DNA of 64,000 bases from an uncultured Dehalococcoidia bacterium (GTDB lineage Bacteria; Chloroflexota; Dehalococcoidia; Dehalococcoidales; UBA1222): contig CAIMVG010000018.1 of the NCBI GenBank assembly GCA_903844845.1, positions 18,112 to 82,111 of the forward strand, written 5' to 3'. Positions within the stretch are counted from its first letter, which is position 1; every line of letters starts with the position of its first letter. Below the pieces are notes generated by a model. The model was not told where the DNA came from and made no database searches. It saw only the letters and a list, made by a program, of their open reading frames with translations. The translations under genes and the position numbers were made by a program. Shown piece after piece: positions 8,835 to 16,248 of this stretch.

Positions 8835-8863
8835 TTGACAATAATAGACAGGGACACTACCAT
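8835..8863 (+). promoter_or_regulatory. predicted promoter of the homocysteine operon
   Basis: TTGACA (8835-8840), a 17-bp spacer and TACCAT (8858-8863) lie about 50 bp before the first gene. The palindrome-centred motif CCTTAGTACTG ends just before the -35 box (8822-8832) and recurs in front of the HTH gene at 35536. I looked for a SAM riboswitch in 8650-8914 and saw none. The rest of the gap is AT-rich, with a short tandem repeat ATACTAAACC near 8733-8752. Confidence 0.45.
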
Positions 8864-8914
8864 AGAAACATTAGTTTGCAGGCCAAGCCAGCCTGTAATC
8901 TGGAGAGCTATCTG

Positions 8915-10114
8915 ATGACTAAGACCGTTGCAGAAATCAACGAAAAAATCAAATCAGGTAAAGCCGTGGTGGCGACCGCCGAAGAAATTATAGGTATCGC
9001 CCGGGAAAAAGGGCTTGCGCGTACCGCCAGGGATGTAGACGTGGTAACCACAGGCACCTTCGGGCCCATGTGTTCATCAGGGGTGTATCTGAACCTCGGG
9101 CACTCTAAGCCGCGTATCAAACTCGGTGGAGGCCGGGCGTCATTGAATGATGTCCCTGCGTACACAGGTTTTGCCGCGGCTGACCTGATGATAGGGGCAA
9201 ACGCGCTGCCGGACGACGACCCTCGTAACAGGGTCCATCCGGGTGAATTCAATTACGGCGGGGGGCACGTCATAGAAGAACTGGTTGCCGGAAAAGATGT
9301 ACGCCTGGTGGCCAGTGCATACGGCACCGATTGCTATCCGCGCAAGCAATTGGAAACCCTCATCAATATCAAGGATGTTAACGAAGCCGTCATGTTCAAT
9401 CCCCGCAACGCTTACCAGAATTACAATGTGGCTGTCAACGCTTCCGATAAAACGATTTATACCTATATGGGGATACTCAAGCCGCGCATGAGCAATGCAA
9501 ATTTTTGCAGCGCCGGCCAGCTTTCCCCGTTATTGAACGACCCGGAATACAAAACGATCGGGATCGGCACTCGTATATTTCTCGGCGGGGGTACCGGCTA
9601 CGTGGCCTGGAACGGCACACAGCATAATCCGTCTGTTCCCCGTACGGAACAAGGCGTCCCCAAAAGGGGTGCAGGAACGCTGGCCGTTATCGGTGACCTC
9701 AAGGAGATGGATCCCCGGTGGGTCGTGGGTATCAGTATGCTCGGGTACGGCGTAACCCTGGCTGTCGGCATCGGAGTCCCCATCCCGATACTGGACGAAA
9801 AAGTACTGGAGAAAACGCTGGTTACGGATGCCGATATTCTGGCGCCAGTCGTAGATTATTCTAAAACCTATCCCCAGCGGGAACCCGACGTTTTGGCCGA
9901 GGTCAGCTATGCGGATCTTAAAACGGGCTCATTCAAACTTCTTGGTAAAGATGTCGCTTGTGCATCCCTTTCGAGTTATTCGAGGGCAATCGAGATAGCC
10001 GCTACCCTCAAAGATTGGATCTCTTCGGGGCGTTTTATGTTAACCGAGCCCGTTGCGCACCTTCCCGGCCCGGATGCGGGTATTGTTTTTAAACCGCTCA
10101 ACGAACGTCGCTAG
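8915..10114 (+). CDS. homocysteine biosynthesis protein (HcyBio, COG1900/DUF39)
   Basis: The 399-residue product belongs to the HcyBio family, implicated in making homocysteine directly from aspartate semialdehyde and sulfide in anaerobes, bypassing O-acetylhomoserine routes. Visible marks are TTGTFGPMCSSG (C53), LGGGRASLNDVPAYTG, YGTDCYPRK (C140) and FLGGGTGYVAWNGTQH. The two cysteines in conserved-looking segments are candidates for carrying sulfur. A TTG at 8876 would extend it by 13 residues. The ATG at 8915 is chosen because GGAGAG sits at proper distance before it and the sequence MTKTVAEINEKI is family-like. It leads a three-gene operon with its usual two partners. Confidence 0.88.
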   Translation: MTKTVAEINEKIKSGKAVVATAEEIIGIAREKGLARTARDVDVVTTGTFGPMCSSGVYLNLGHSKPRIKLGGGRASLNDVPAYTGFAAADLMIGANALPDDDPRNRVHPGEFNYGGGHVIEELVAGKDVRLVASAYGTDCYPRKQLETLINIKDVNEAVMFNPRNAYQNYNVAVNASDKTIYTYMGILKPRMSNANFCSAGQLSPLLNDPEYKTIGIGTRIFLGGGTGYVAWNGTQHNPSVPRTEQGVPKRGAGTLAVIGDLKEMDPRWVVGISMLGYGVTLAVGIGVPIPILDEKVLEKTLVTDADILAPVVDYSKTYPQREPDVLAEVSYADLKTGSFKLLGKDVACASLSSYSRAIEIAATLKDWISSGRFMLTEPVAHLPGPDAGIVFKPLNERR

Positions 10115-10124
10115 AGGTATTGGC

Positions 10125-10535
10125 ATGAAGATATCAAGAAAACTGGTTTTGCATTTCCCCCCTCGGATCGTAGAACAGCCGGTCATCAATAATCTTATAA
10201 AGGATTATGACCTGAGTTTCAACATCCTGAAAGCCTCGATTATCCCGAACCAGGAGGGATACGTGGTGCTGGAGCTTAGCGGCGAACAGGATAAATATGA
10301 TTCCGGAATCAAATATATAACCTCGGCAGGTGTCAAGATAGAATCGCTGAGTCATAGCGTGCTGCGCAATGAAGACCGCTGCACCCAGTGCGGGGTGTGC
10401 GTAAGCGTTTGTCCTACGAAGGCTTTTATATTGGATCAGAAAACACGCCTTGTCGTGTTTGACAATAATAGATGCGTGGCCTGCGGGCTCTGCATCAAAG
10501 CCTGCCCGCCCAGGGCCATGGAACTCCATTTTTAG
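10125..10535 (+). CDS. NIL-domain ferredoxin of the homocysteine operon
   Basis: The 136-residue protein has an N-terminal NIL domain (about residues 5-75: KLVLHFPPRIVEQPVI, VVLELSGE), the small fold also found after methionine ABC ATPases. Two 4Fe-4S motifs follow, CTQCGVCVSVCP and CVACGLCIKACP. It is the usual partner of COG1900 proteins and probably supplies electrons or a sulfur-carrying cluster. The frame is open further upstream inside HcyBio, but the ATG at 10125 has an AGAGG site and gives a standard N-terminus. Confidence 0.88.
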   Translation: MKISRKLVLHFPPRIVEQPVINNLIKDYDLSFNILKASIIPNQEGYVVLELSGEQDKYDSGIKYITSAGVKIESLSHSVLRNEDRCTQCGVCVSVCPTKAFILDQKTRLVVFDNNRCVACGLCIKACPPRAMELHF

Positions 10536-10537
10536 CT

Positions 10538-11278
10538 ATGTTCCAGCCGCGCGATTACCGACTGTGGGTCAACACCCCCGAATTGGTAGCCTATTCGCTA
10601 ACCATCAAAGAAACCGATCTCTATATACGCACGACCGCACACTTCTACAACGCCGCTTTTCAAGCTGTTAAAGAACACCGTAAGGCCCTCGAGGCATATA
10701 TCTCTTTACATCCGTTTTTCGCCGCCTCGTTTGAGGCGGTCGAAGTTGAGCAAAGCGCCCCTTTGATCGTCCGTGAGATGGCATGCGCGGCCGCTGCAGC
10801 CGGGGTTGGGCCGATGGCGGCGGTAGCGGGGGCGATTTCACAACTGGTAGGTCAGGAATTATCTCGCCTGTCTCATGAAGTTATCGTTGAAAACGGGGGA
10901 GATAATTATTTGCGATCATCCAAAGAACGTGTAGTGGCAATTTATGCAGGGGCCTCTCCTCTCAGCGGAAAAGTCGGATTGCGATTTATGCCATGCGACA
11001 TGCCATTGGGCATTTGCACGTCCTCAGGTACCGTGGGGCCTTCGATAAGCCTTGGAAAGGCTGATGCAGCAATAGTTGTTTCACCGTCAGCTGCCCTGGC
11101 GGATGCGGCGGCGACAGCGGTGGGCAATGCGGTCAAGTCGGCAGACGATATTCCCGCAGCACTTGAAATCGCGCGTGGTATCAAGGGTGTAACGGGGGCG
11201 GTAGTCATCATAGGCGACCGGATCGGCGCATGGGGAAAACTGGAAATCTGCCGGTTGGAAATAGATCAGGACGCGTGA
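10538..11278 (+). CDS. UPF0280/COG2122 family protein (ApbE-like fold)
   Basis: The 246-residue protein matches the UPF0280 family, distantly related to ApbE flavin transferases. Marks include PMAAVAGAISQLVG, VENGGDNYLRSS and GICTSSGTVGPSISLGKADA. In methanogens and other anaerobes this family clusters with COG1900 and NIL-ferredoxin genes, and it completes the set here, 2 bp after the ferredoxin stop. Its exact reaction in homocysteine formation is not settled. The start at 10538 avoids 22 residues that overlap the ferredoxin gene. It converges on the LysR gene with a 13-bp gap. Confidence 0.83.
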   Translation: MFQPRDYRLWVNTPELVAYSLTIKETDLYIRTTAHFYNAAFQAVKEHRKALEAYISLHPFFAASFEAVEVEQSAPLIVREMACAAAAAGVGPMAAVAGAISQLVGQELSRLSHEVIVENGGDNYLRSSKERVVAIYAGASPLSGKVGLRFMPCDMPLGICTSSGTVGPSISLGKADAAIVVSPSAALADAAATAVGNAVKSADDIPAALEIARGIKGVTGAVVIIGDRIGAWGKLEICRLEIDQDA

Positions 11279-11291
11279 TGCGGATATCCTG

Positions 11292-12194
11292 CTAGTTGAC
11301 CGTCACTTTTTCACGGATGAAGTCAACAAATTCCTGGATCAGCCTCGTCGCCAGTCTTTCCGTATAGAAGATACAGTAGAAATTTCGTTTCATTTGCAAG
11401 TCGCTCAATGGGACTTGGCATACCGTTCCGACCTCAAGGCTCTTCCTGATAGCCAGGTTCGAAACAAAAGCTATACCGGCATGTGCTTCTACCGCAGAAA
11501 CGATCGCCTGGCTGCTGCCGAGGGTGAGCCGCGGTTTCAGGCGGTTGACGTTAAGCCCCTCTTTGGCCATCAGGGCTTCCATGCTCCTCTGTGTCCCTGA
11601 CGTTGACTCTCGGAATATCAGTGCCTCCTCTTCGATTTCAGTGAAGGCTACCTGTTTTTGATGGGCAAAAGGATGCTCAGGGAAAACGGTAAGGACGATT
11701 TCGTCTTCGGCCATTTTGAAGGACTCAAAACCCTGCCCTTTGGGAGGCGCCGAACCGCAAAAGCCTACTTCATATTTACCGTCTTTCACGCCCGAAATCA
11801 CCGAGGCGGAATCCTCGATGACGACACGTGCTTTTACGGCAGGATTCTGGTTTAGAAATTCACCCACCAGAACCGGCATGATGTATTCACCGGGCGTCGT
11901 GCTGGCGGCTATGAGGAGTTCTCCCCCGACTTCGTCGCGCAGTTTGCCGAGGTCCTGCAGAAGCGCAGCTTCTTCCCCGTCGACGGCCGTGGCGAATTCC
12001 AGCAGCCTGCGCCCGGCGTCGGTCAATGTGATTTTCTTCTGATTGCGGTTTATAAGTCGGGCGCCAAGGTCGTGTTCAAGTTTTTGTATCTGGAATGAAA
12101 CGGCCGGCTGGCTTATGGAGAATTTCTTGGCGACTGCCGAAAAGCTCCCCAGTTTAATGAGTTCAAGGTAAGTTTTGAGATAATCCAGATTCAT
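11292..12194 (-). CDS. LysR-family transcriptional regulator
   Basis: The 300-residue protein has the standard LysR layout: an N-terminal winged helix (FSAVAKKFSISQPAVSFQIQKLEHDLGARLINR, about residues 18-50), a linker helix, and a two-lobed periplasmic-binding-type effector domain from about residue 90 (GELLIAASTTPGEYIMP). The sequence is closest in style to CysL/CbbR members. It is divergent from transketolase across a 262-bp gap and convergent with the homocysteine operon, so the tkt promoter is its most likely target. The effector cannot be read from sequence. AGGGGG precedes the ATG. Confidence 0.92.
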   Translation of the reverse strand: MNLDYLKTYLELIKLGSFSAVAKKFSISQPAVSFQIQKLEHDLGARLINRNQKKITLTDAGRRLLEFATAVDGEEAALLQDLGKLRDEVGGELLIAASTTPGEYIMPVLVGEFLNQNPAVKARVVIEDSASVISGVKDGKYEVGFCGSAPPKGQGFESFKMAEDEIVLTVFPEHPFAHQKQVAFTEIEEEALIFRESTSGTQRSMEALMAKEGLNVNRLKPRLTLGSSQAIVSAVEAHAGIAFVSNLAIRKSLEVGTVCQVPLSDLQMKRNFYCIFYTERLATRLIQEFVDFIREKVTVN

Positions 12195-12397
12195 GCTTTT
12201 CCCCCTAAACCCGGCGTTGAGTTATTGTAAGCCATTGTCAGTCGTTCATCAAGAGACTCGGGAGAGGTTCGCGTCCTTCAAGGCAACGGGGATTTTGGGA
12301 GTACTGCATCCGTAAGGGAGAACTGCTTTTATAATAAATCATAGAGAAACAGGTTGCGGTGCTTGGTTTTAGGCATCCGGTGCGCCTGTCGTGCGAT

Positions 12398-12426
12398 TTG
12401 AAAAAGTATTCTCGGTAGGATAGAAT
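12398..12426 (+). promoter_or_regulatory. predicted promoter of transketolase
   Basis: TTGAAA (12398-12403), a 17-bp spacer and TAGAAT (12421-12426) lie 30 bp before the GTG start at 12457. The implied 5' UTR is short. The divergent LysR gene makes the 12195-12397 gap a likely operator region. Confidence 0.55.
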
Positions 12427-12456
12427 TTGCTATCTTTAGCGGCGGGAGTTGATATA

Positions 12457-14463
12457 GTGCAAGATTTTGAAGAACTCTGTGTCAACACCATTCGCTTCCT
12501 GGCGGTCGATGCGGTCGAAAAAGCCAATTCCGGTCATCCGGGCGCTCCGATGGGCATGGCCGCCATGGCTTATTCGTTATGGGATCATTTCCTCAGGCAT
12601 GACCCATCCCACCCTGACTGGGCGGACCGTGATCGTTTCATTCTTTCCGCCGGACATGCTTCTGCGCTCCTTTATTCCTTGCTTTTTCTGACGGGCTACG
12701 GCCTGTCTCTCGACGAGCTCAAGACGTTCCGCCAGTGGGGCAGCCGGACTCCTGGGCATCCTGAGAAAGGCGTAACTCCCGGGGTGGAAGCTACCACCGG
12801 CCCTCTCGGGCAAGGTGTCGCTAATGCTGTCGGAATGGCCGCCGCGGAGCGCCATTTAGCGGCAATCTACAACAAACCTGGATTTGAAATCGTTAACCAT
12901 TTCACCTATGCCATATGTTCCGACGGCGACCTGATGGAAGGCGTATCGTCGGAAGCGGCTTCTCTTGCGGGGACCCTTAAACTGGGCAAGCTCATTTGCC
13001 TGTATGACGATAACAATATCTCCATCGAGGGCAACACGGACATCAGTTTCACCGAAGACGTCGGTCAGCGCTTCAGGGCCTACGGATGGAATGTTATTGG
13101 GCCCGTGGACGGAATGAAAATCGCCGCCGTTGACCGTGCACTGGAAGCCGCCCGGGCGGATTCTTCCCGTCCCACCCTTATCATCTGTTCCACGGTAATC
13201 GGTTACGGCGCGCCGAACAAAGCCGGAACAAGTAACGCTCACGGGGAGCCGCTCGGAAAAGAAGAGACACTTTTGGCCAAGCAGACTCTTGGTTGGAATT
13301 ATTCCGAGCCTTTCACAGTGCCCGGTGAGGTGCTTGAACATTTCCGTAAAGCCTTGGGCCGGGGCGCAAAGGAACAGGCTGAATGGAACGCATCGTTCAA
13401 AGCTTACGAGCAGGCTTTTCCGAAGGAAGCCGAACAGTTTAAAGCCGGGGCAGCAGGGAACCTTCCCCGGGGTTGGTCAGGGGGTCTGGAAAACATATTT
13501 AACGCGGGTATGAAACCTATAGCCACGCGCGAAGCATCCGGTCTTATCATAAATGCGATCGGTGCTGAAGTCCCGTATCTTATGGGAGGGTCCGCCGACC
13601 TGGCCCCATCGACCAAAACCCTGATAAAGGGCGGCGGGGATTTTTCTGCAGCCGATTATTCGGGACGCAACCTTCATTTCGGGGTCCGCGAACATGCGAT
13701 GGGTGCTATATCGAACGGTATGGCTTTGCACGGAGGGATCATCCCCTATACGGCAACCTTCCTGATTTTTTCCGATTATATGCGCCCTCCCGTGCGGCTT
13801 GCAGCTTTAAATGGTGACCGGGTGATTTTTCTGTTCACCCATGATTCCATCGGTCTTGGGGAAGACGGACCGACCCACCAGCCGGTCGAACAGGTTCTAG
13901 GGTTGCGTTCGGTCCCCAACCTCACGACTATACGGCCGGCCGATGCCACTGAAACGGTTGAAGCCTGGAAGCTGGCTCTTGAAAAAAACAACGGGCCTAC
14001 GGCCCTGGTGCTCACGCGGCAGTCACTCCCCATACTGGACCGGAATCTTCTGGCGGCTTCGGAAGGCGTCAAACGGGGCGGATATATTCTCTGGGAATCT
14101 GCGAATAACCCGGAAGCCGTCATTATCGCTGCGGGGTCCGAGGTTCATATCGCGCTGGAAGCCGGCAAGATGCTCAAAGACAAGGGCATCTCCTCAAGGG
14201 TCGTGTCATTGCCCTCATGGGAGATTTTCGAAGCCCAGGACGAAGAGTATCGGCAGGCGGTGATTTCTGCGGGATGCAGGGCAAGGGTATCCATCGAAGC
14301 GGGGTCCACAATCGGCTGGCGCCGTTACGTCGGTGAGTCAGGCGTGACTATCGGGATCGATCATTTCGGCGCGTCGGCACCGGGTAAAGTTCTTTACGAA
14401 AAGTTAGGGATTACAGCCCAGGCCGTGGTTGCCTCAGTCGTCAGGCTCCTGGATGCCGAATGA
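12457..14463 (+). CDS. tkt: transketolase
   Basis: Transketolase moves two-carbon units between sugar phosphates with thiamine diphosphate in the non-oxidative pentose phosphate pathway. The 668-residue product shows [12 protein letters not shown] near the N-terminus, the ThDP motif beginning GDGDLMEG-like ([19 protein letters not shown], then the DDNNISIEG loop), and the pyrimidine-domain segment [18 protein letters not shown] with its catalytic glutamate region upstream ([11 protein letters not shown]). I chose GTG at 12457 over TTG at 12427 because GGGAG lies 7-9 bp before it and the extra ten residues look like leader. rpe and rpiB lie in the convergent operon immediately downstream. Confidence 0.95.
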   Translation: MQDFEELCVNTIRFLAVDAVEKANSGHPGAPMGMAAMAYSLWDHFLRHDPSHPDWADRDRFILSAGHASALLYSLLFLTGYGLSLDELKTFRQWGSRTPGHPEKGVTPGVEATTGPLGQGVANAVGMAAAERHLAAIYNKPGFEIVNHFTYAICSDGDLMEGVSSEAASLAGTLKLGKLICLYDDNNISIEGNTDISFTEDVGQRFRAYGWNVIGPVDGMKIAAVDRALEAARADSSRPTLIICSTVIGYGAPNKAGTSNAHGEPLGKEETLLAKQTLGWNYSEPFTVPGEVLEHFRKALGRGAKEQAEWNASFKAYEQAFPKEAEQFKAGAAGNLPRGWSGGLENIFNAGMKPIATREASGLIINAIGAEVPYLMGGSADLAPSTKTLIKGGGDFSAADYSGRNLHFGVREHAMGAISNGMALHGGIIPYTATFLIFSDYMRPPVRLAALNGDRVIFLFTHDSIGLGEDGPTHQPVEQVLGLRSVPNLTTIRPADATETVEAWKLALEKNNGPTALVLTRQSLPILDRNLLAASEGVKRGGYILWESANNPEAVIIAAGSEVHIALEAGKMLKDKGISSRVVSLPSWEIFEAQDEEYRQAVISAGCRARVSIEAGSTIGWRRYVGESGVTIGIDHFGASAPGKVLYEKLGITAQAVVASVVRLLDAE

Positions 14464-15132
14464 AGCCTTGTTCTCTTCCCAACCGAGTTTCGCAAGCCGC
14501 GTAAGTTCATGGAAGCTGGCTGCCGGGTCGGGTTGTGAAAACACCGCGCTTCCGACGCATATTTCGTTTACTCCGCAGCGGGATACTTCGGTAACATTGG
14601 AGGATTTTATGCCTCCGTCGATTCCAATACTGGTTTCAGGGTACGAGCGCCTGAACAAACTGATTTTACCCAGCACTTCGGGGATAAATTTCGCGCCGTA
14701 AAATCCCGGGTGGACCGAGAGGAAAAGCACAGAATCGAGCTGTTTGACCAGGTTTGGTTCCAGCTCTGAAATCCGGGTTTCCGGGTTGATCGCCAGTCCC
14801 GCTTGCATATCCATACTTTTGATTTTTATTATTACTTCTGCCGCCATGTTCTTCACGGCTTCATAGTGCACGACTATGCGTTTCGCTCCTGCTGAATGGA
14901 ATTCATTCAGGTACCTCTCGGGGTTGCAAACCATAAGGTGGGCTTCCCATTCTGTATTCATACCGGAAGTGCCGATGTCCCGGGCGGTAACGCTCAGTGA
15001 GGGAACGAATCTTCCGTCCATAACGTCTATCTGGACCCAATCTGTAAATTCAGCCGCCAGTTTCAACATTGAAACCAGGGCAGCAGGATCTTCTGTCAGA
15101 ACGGCCGGGACGATGCGGTTTATCGGTTTCAT
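14434..15132 (-). CDS. rpe: ribulose-phosphate 3-epimerase
   Basis: Rpe interconverts ribulose 5-phosphate and xylulose 5-phosphate on a TIM barrel. The 232-residue product has IVPAVLTED (usual IxPSIL), [15 protein letters not shown] with the metal-binding aspartate, the EAHLMV block, [16 protein letters not shown], and [12 protein letters not shown]. The ATG at 15132 overlaps the stop of the RpiB fusion as ATGA. Its last 30 bp overlap the 3' end of the convergent transketolase gene, so both proteins use the same DNA there. Confidence 0.95.
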   Translation of the reverse strand: MKPINRIVPAVLTEDPAALVSMLKLAAEFTDWVQIDVMDGRFVPSLSVTARDIGTSGMNTEWEAHLMVCNPERYLNEFHSAGAKRIVVHYEAVKNMAAEVIIKIKSMDMQAGLAINPETRISELEPNLVKQLDSVLFLSVHPGFYGAKFIPEVLGKISLFRRSYPETSIGIDGGIKSSNVTEVSRCGVNEICVGSAVFSQPDPAASFHELTRLAKLGWEENKASFGIQEPDD

Positions 15133-16205
15133 AACGTTCTCAGGACAATCCGTGCCGGCGCTCCGTCGGTATTTTCCAGGTTGAGGGGCAGGCATATTAA
15201 CTCAAAATCGCTTTCTGGCACCCCGCTCAGGTCCACTCCTTCAACGATGACTGCCCCGGCCGCCAGAAGCACTCTGTGGACAGGGTAATAAGTGGTATCG
15301 AAGACGTCGATGGACAGGTAATCCACAGCTACGAACCTGACGCCTTTTTCTACAAGGTATTTTGCCCCGTCTTCGGTAAGGGATATATATTCTTTTCTGA
15401 AACTGATGTCATTTATGAAATCTGAATTTCTGGTGCGCAGTAAAAGGCGGCTGACCCCCTCGAGCGGCATCTTCATGAGTTCATTGCGCCCGATGTGCGC
15501 CTTTCCGTCGTACCGGCATACCCTTGCGATTCCCATAAGCTCGGCCAAATCTATATGGTCGACACTTGGACCGCCCGCTAGTATGTGCGAAGGGGCATCG
15601 ATATGGGTGCCGCTGTGGGCGCTGAGATCGAGGCGAGTCAGGCTCTCAACTCCGTCGAATTGAACCTTATTGAACGAGACCTTCTGATCGCCAGGCCAGG
15701 AGAGCATCCCTGGTTTGATTCTTTGTGTTATGTCATATGTTTGGCCGCGTGTCAACTTCATTTTTCGCTCGATTTCGAGTACCTGTTCGATACGCCGTTC
15801 ATGCCGCCCTCCCTCGAAAGGTGTGGAAAGCCAAAGGCGCACCATTTCCTCGGCGAGTCGGTGCCCGGTTATCCACCCGCCCAATACCAATATATTGGCG
15901 TCGTTGTGGGCGCGACTCATGCGAGCGGTAAACTCGTCCCAGCACAACGCTGCGCGAATACCCGGCACCTTGTTGGCAGCCATGGCGTCACCCTGGCCGG
16001 TGCCGCAGAAGATTATACCGCGGGTGCATTCGCCGGAAGCGATCTTTTGAGCGGCCGCCACGGTATATTTCGGATAATCTACGGGCTCTTTGTCGAAGGT
16101 CCCAATGTCTTCCAAATCGTAACCCAGGCTTTCGATGAACGATTTGAGATAGCATTTAAGATCGAATCCGGCATGATCGCTGGAAACCACAAGGCGTTCT
16201 TTCAT
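15129..16205 (-). CDS. rpiB: fused ribose-5-phosphate isomerase B and metal-dependent cyclase/hydrolase
   Basis: Residues 1-148 form a complete RpiB: SSDHAGFDLK at the N-terminus, active-site C67 in CGTGQGDAMAANK, and HNDANILVLGGW. It isomerises ribose 5-phosphate and ribulose 5-phosphate. From residue 149 the frame continues without a stop into a cyclase-family (kynurenine formamidase-like) domain: YDITQRIKPGMLSWPGD, then the metal motif HSGTHIDAPSH at 197-207 (H197, H201, D203, H207). An internal ATG exists at 15761 but has no convincing ribosome site, so a true fusion is favoured. The substrate of the second domain is unknown. A TATAGT box 8 bp before the ATG suggests a nearly leaderless transcript. 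Confidence 0.88.
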   Translation of the reverse strand: MKERLVVSSDHAGFDLKCYLKSFIESLGYDLEDIGTFDKEPVDYPKYTVAAAQKIASGECTRGIIFCGTGQGDAMAANKVPGIRAALCWDEFTARMSRAHNDANILVLGGWITGHRLAEEMVRLWLSTPFEGGRHERRIEQVLEIERKMKLTRGQTYDITQRIKPGMLSWPGDQKVSFNKVQFDGVESLTRLDLSAHSGTHIDAPSHILAGGPSVDHIDLAELMGIARVCRYDGKAHIGRNELMKMPLEGVSRLLLRTRNSDFINDISFRKEYISLTEDGAKYLVEKGVRFVAVDYLSIDVFDTTYYPVHRVLLAAGAVIVEGVDLSGVPESDFELICLPLNLENTDGAPARIVLRTL

Positions 16206-16248
16206 AGTGTTGTACTATACTGAAAATACCCGTAATGAAGTTTGCCTG

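Noticed and set aside
8650..8914. possible SAM or cobalamin riboswitch before the homocysteine operon
   Set aside because: No conserved riboswitch core or multi-stem structure could be traced; only a small hairpin near the TTG at 8876 is present.
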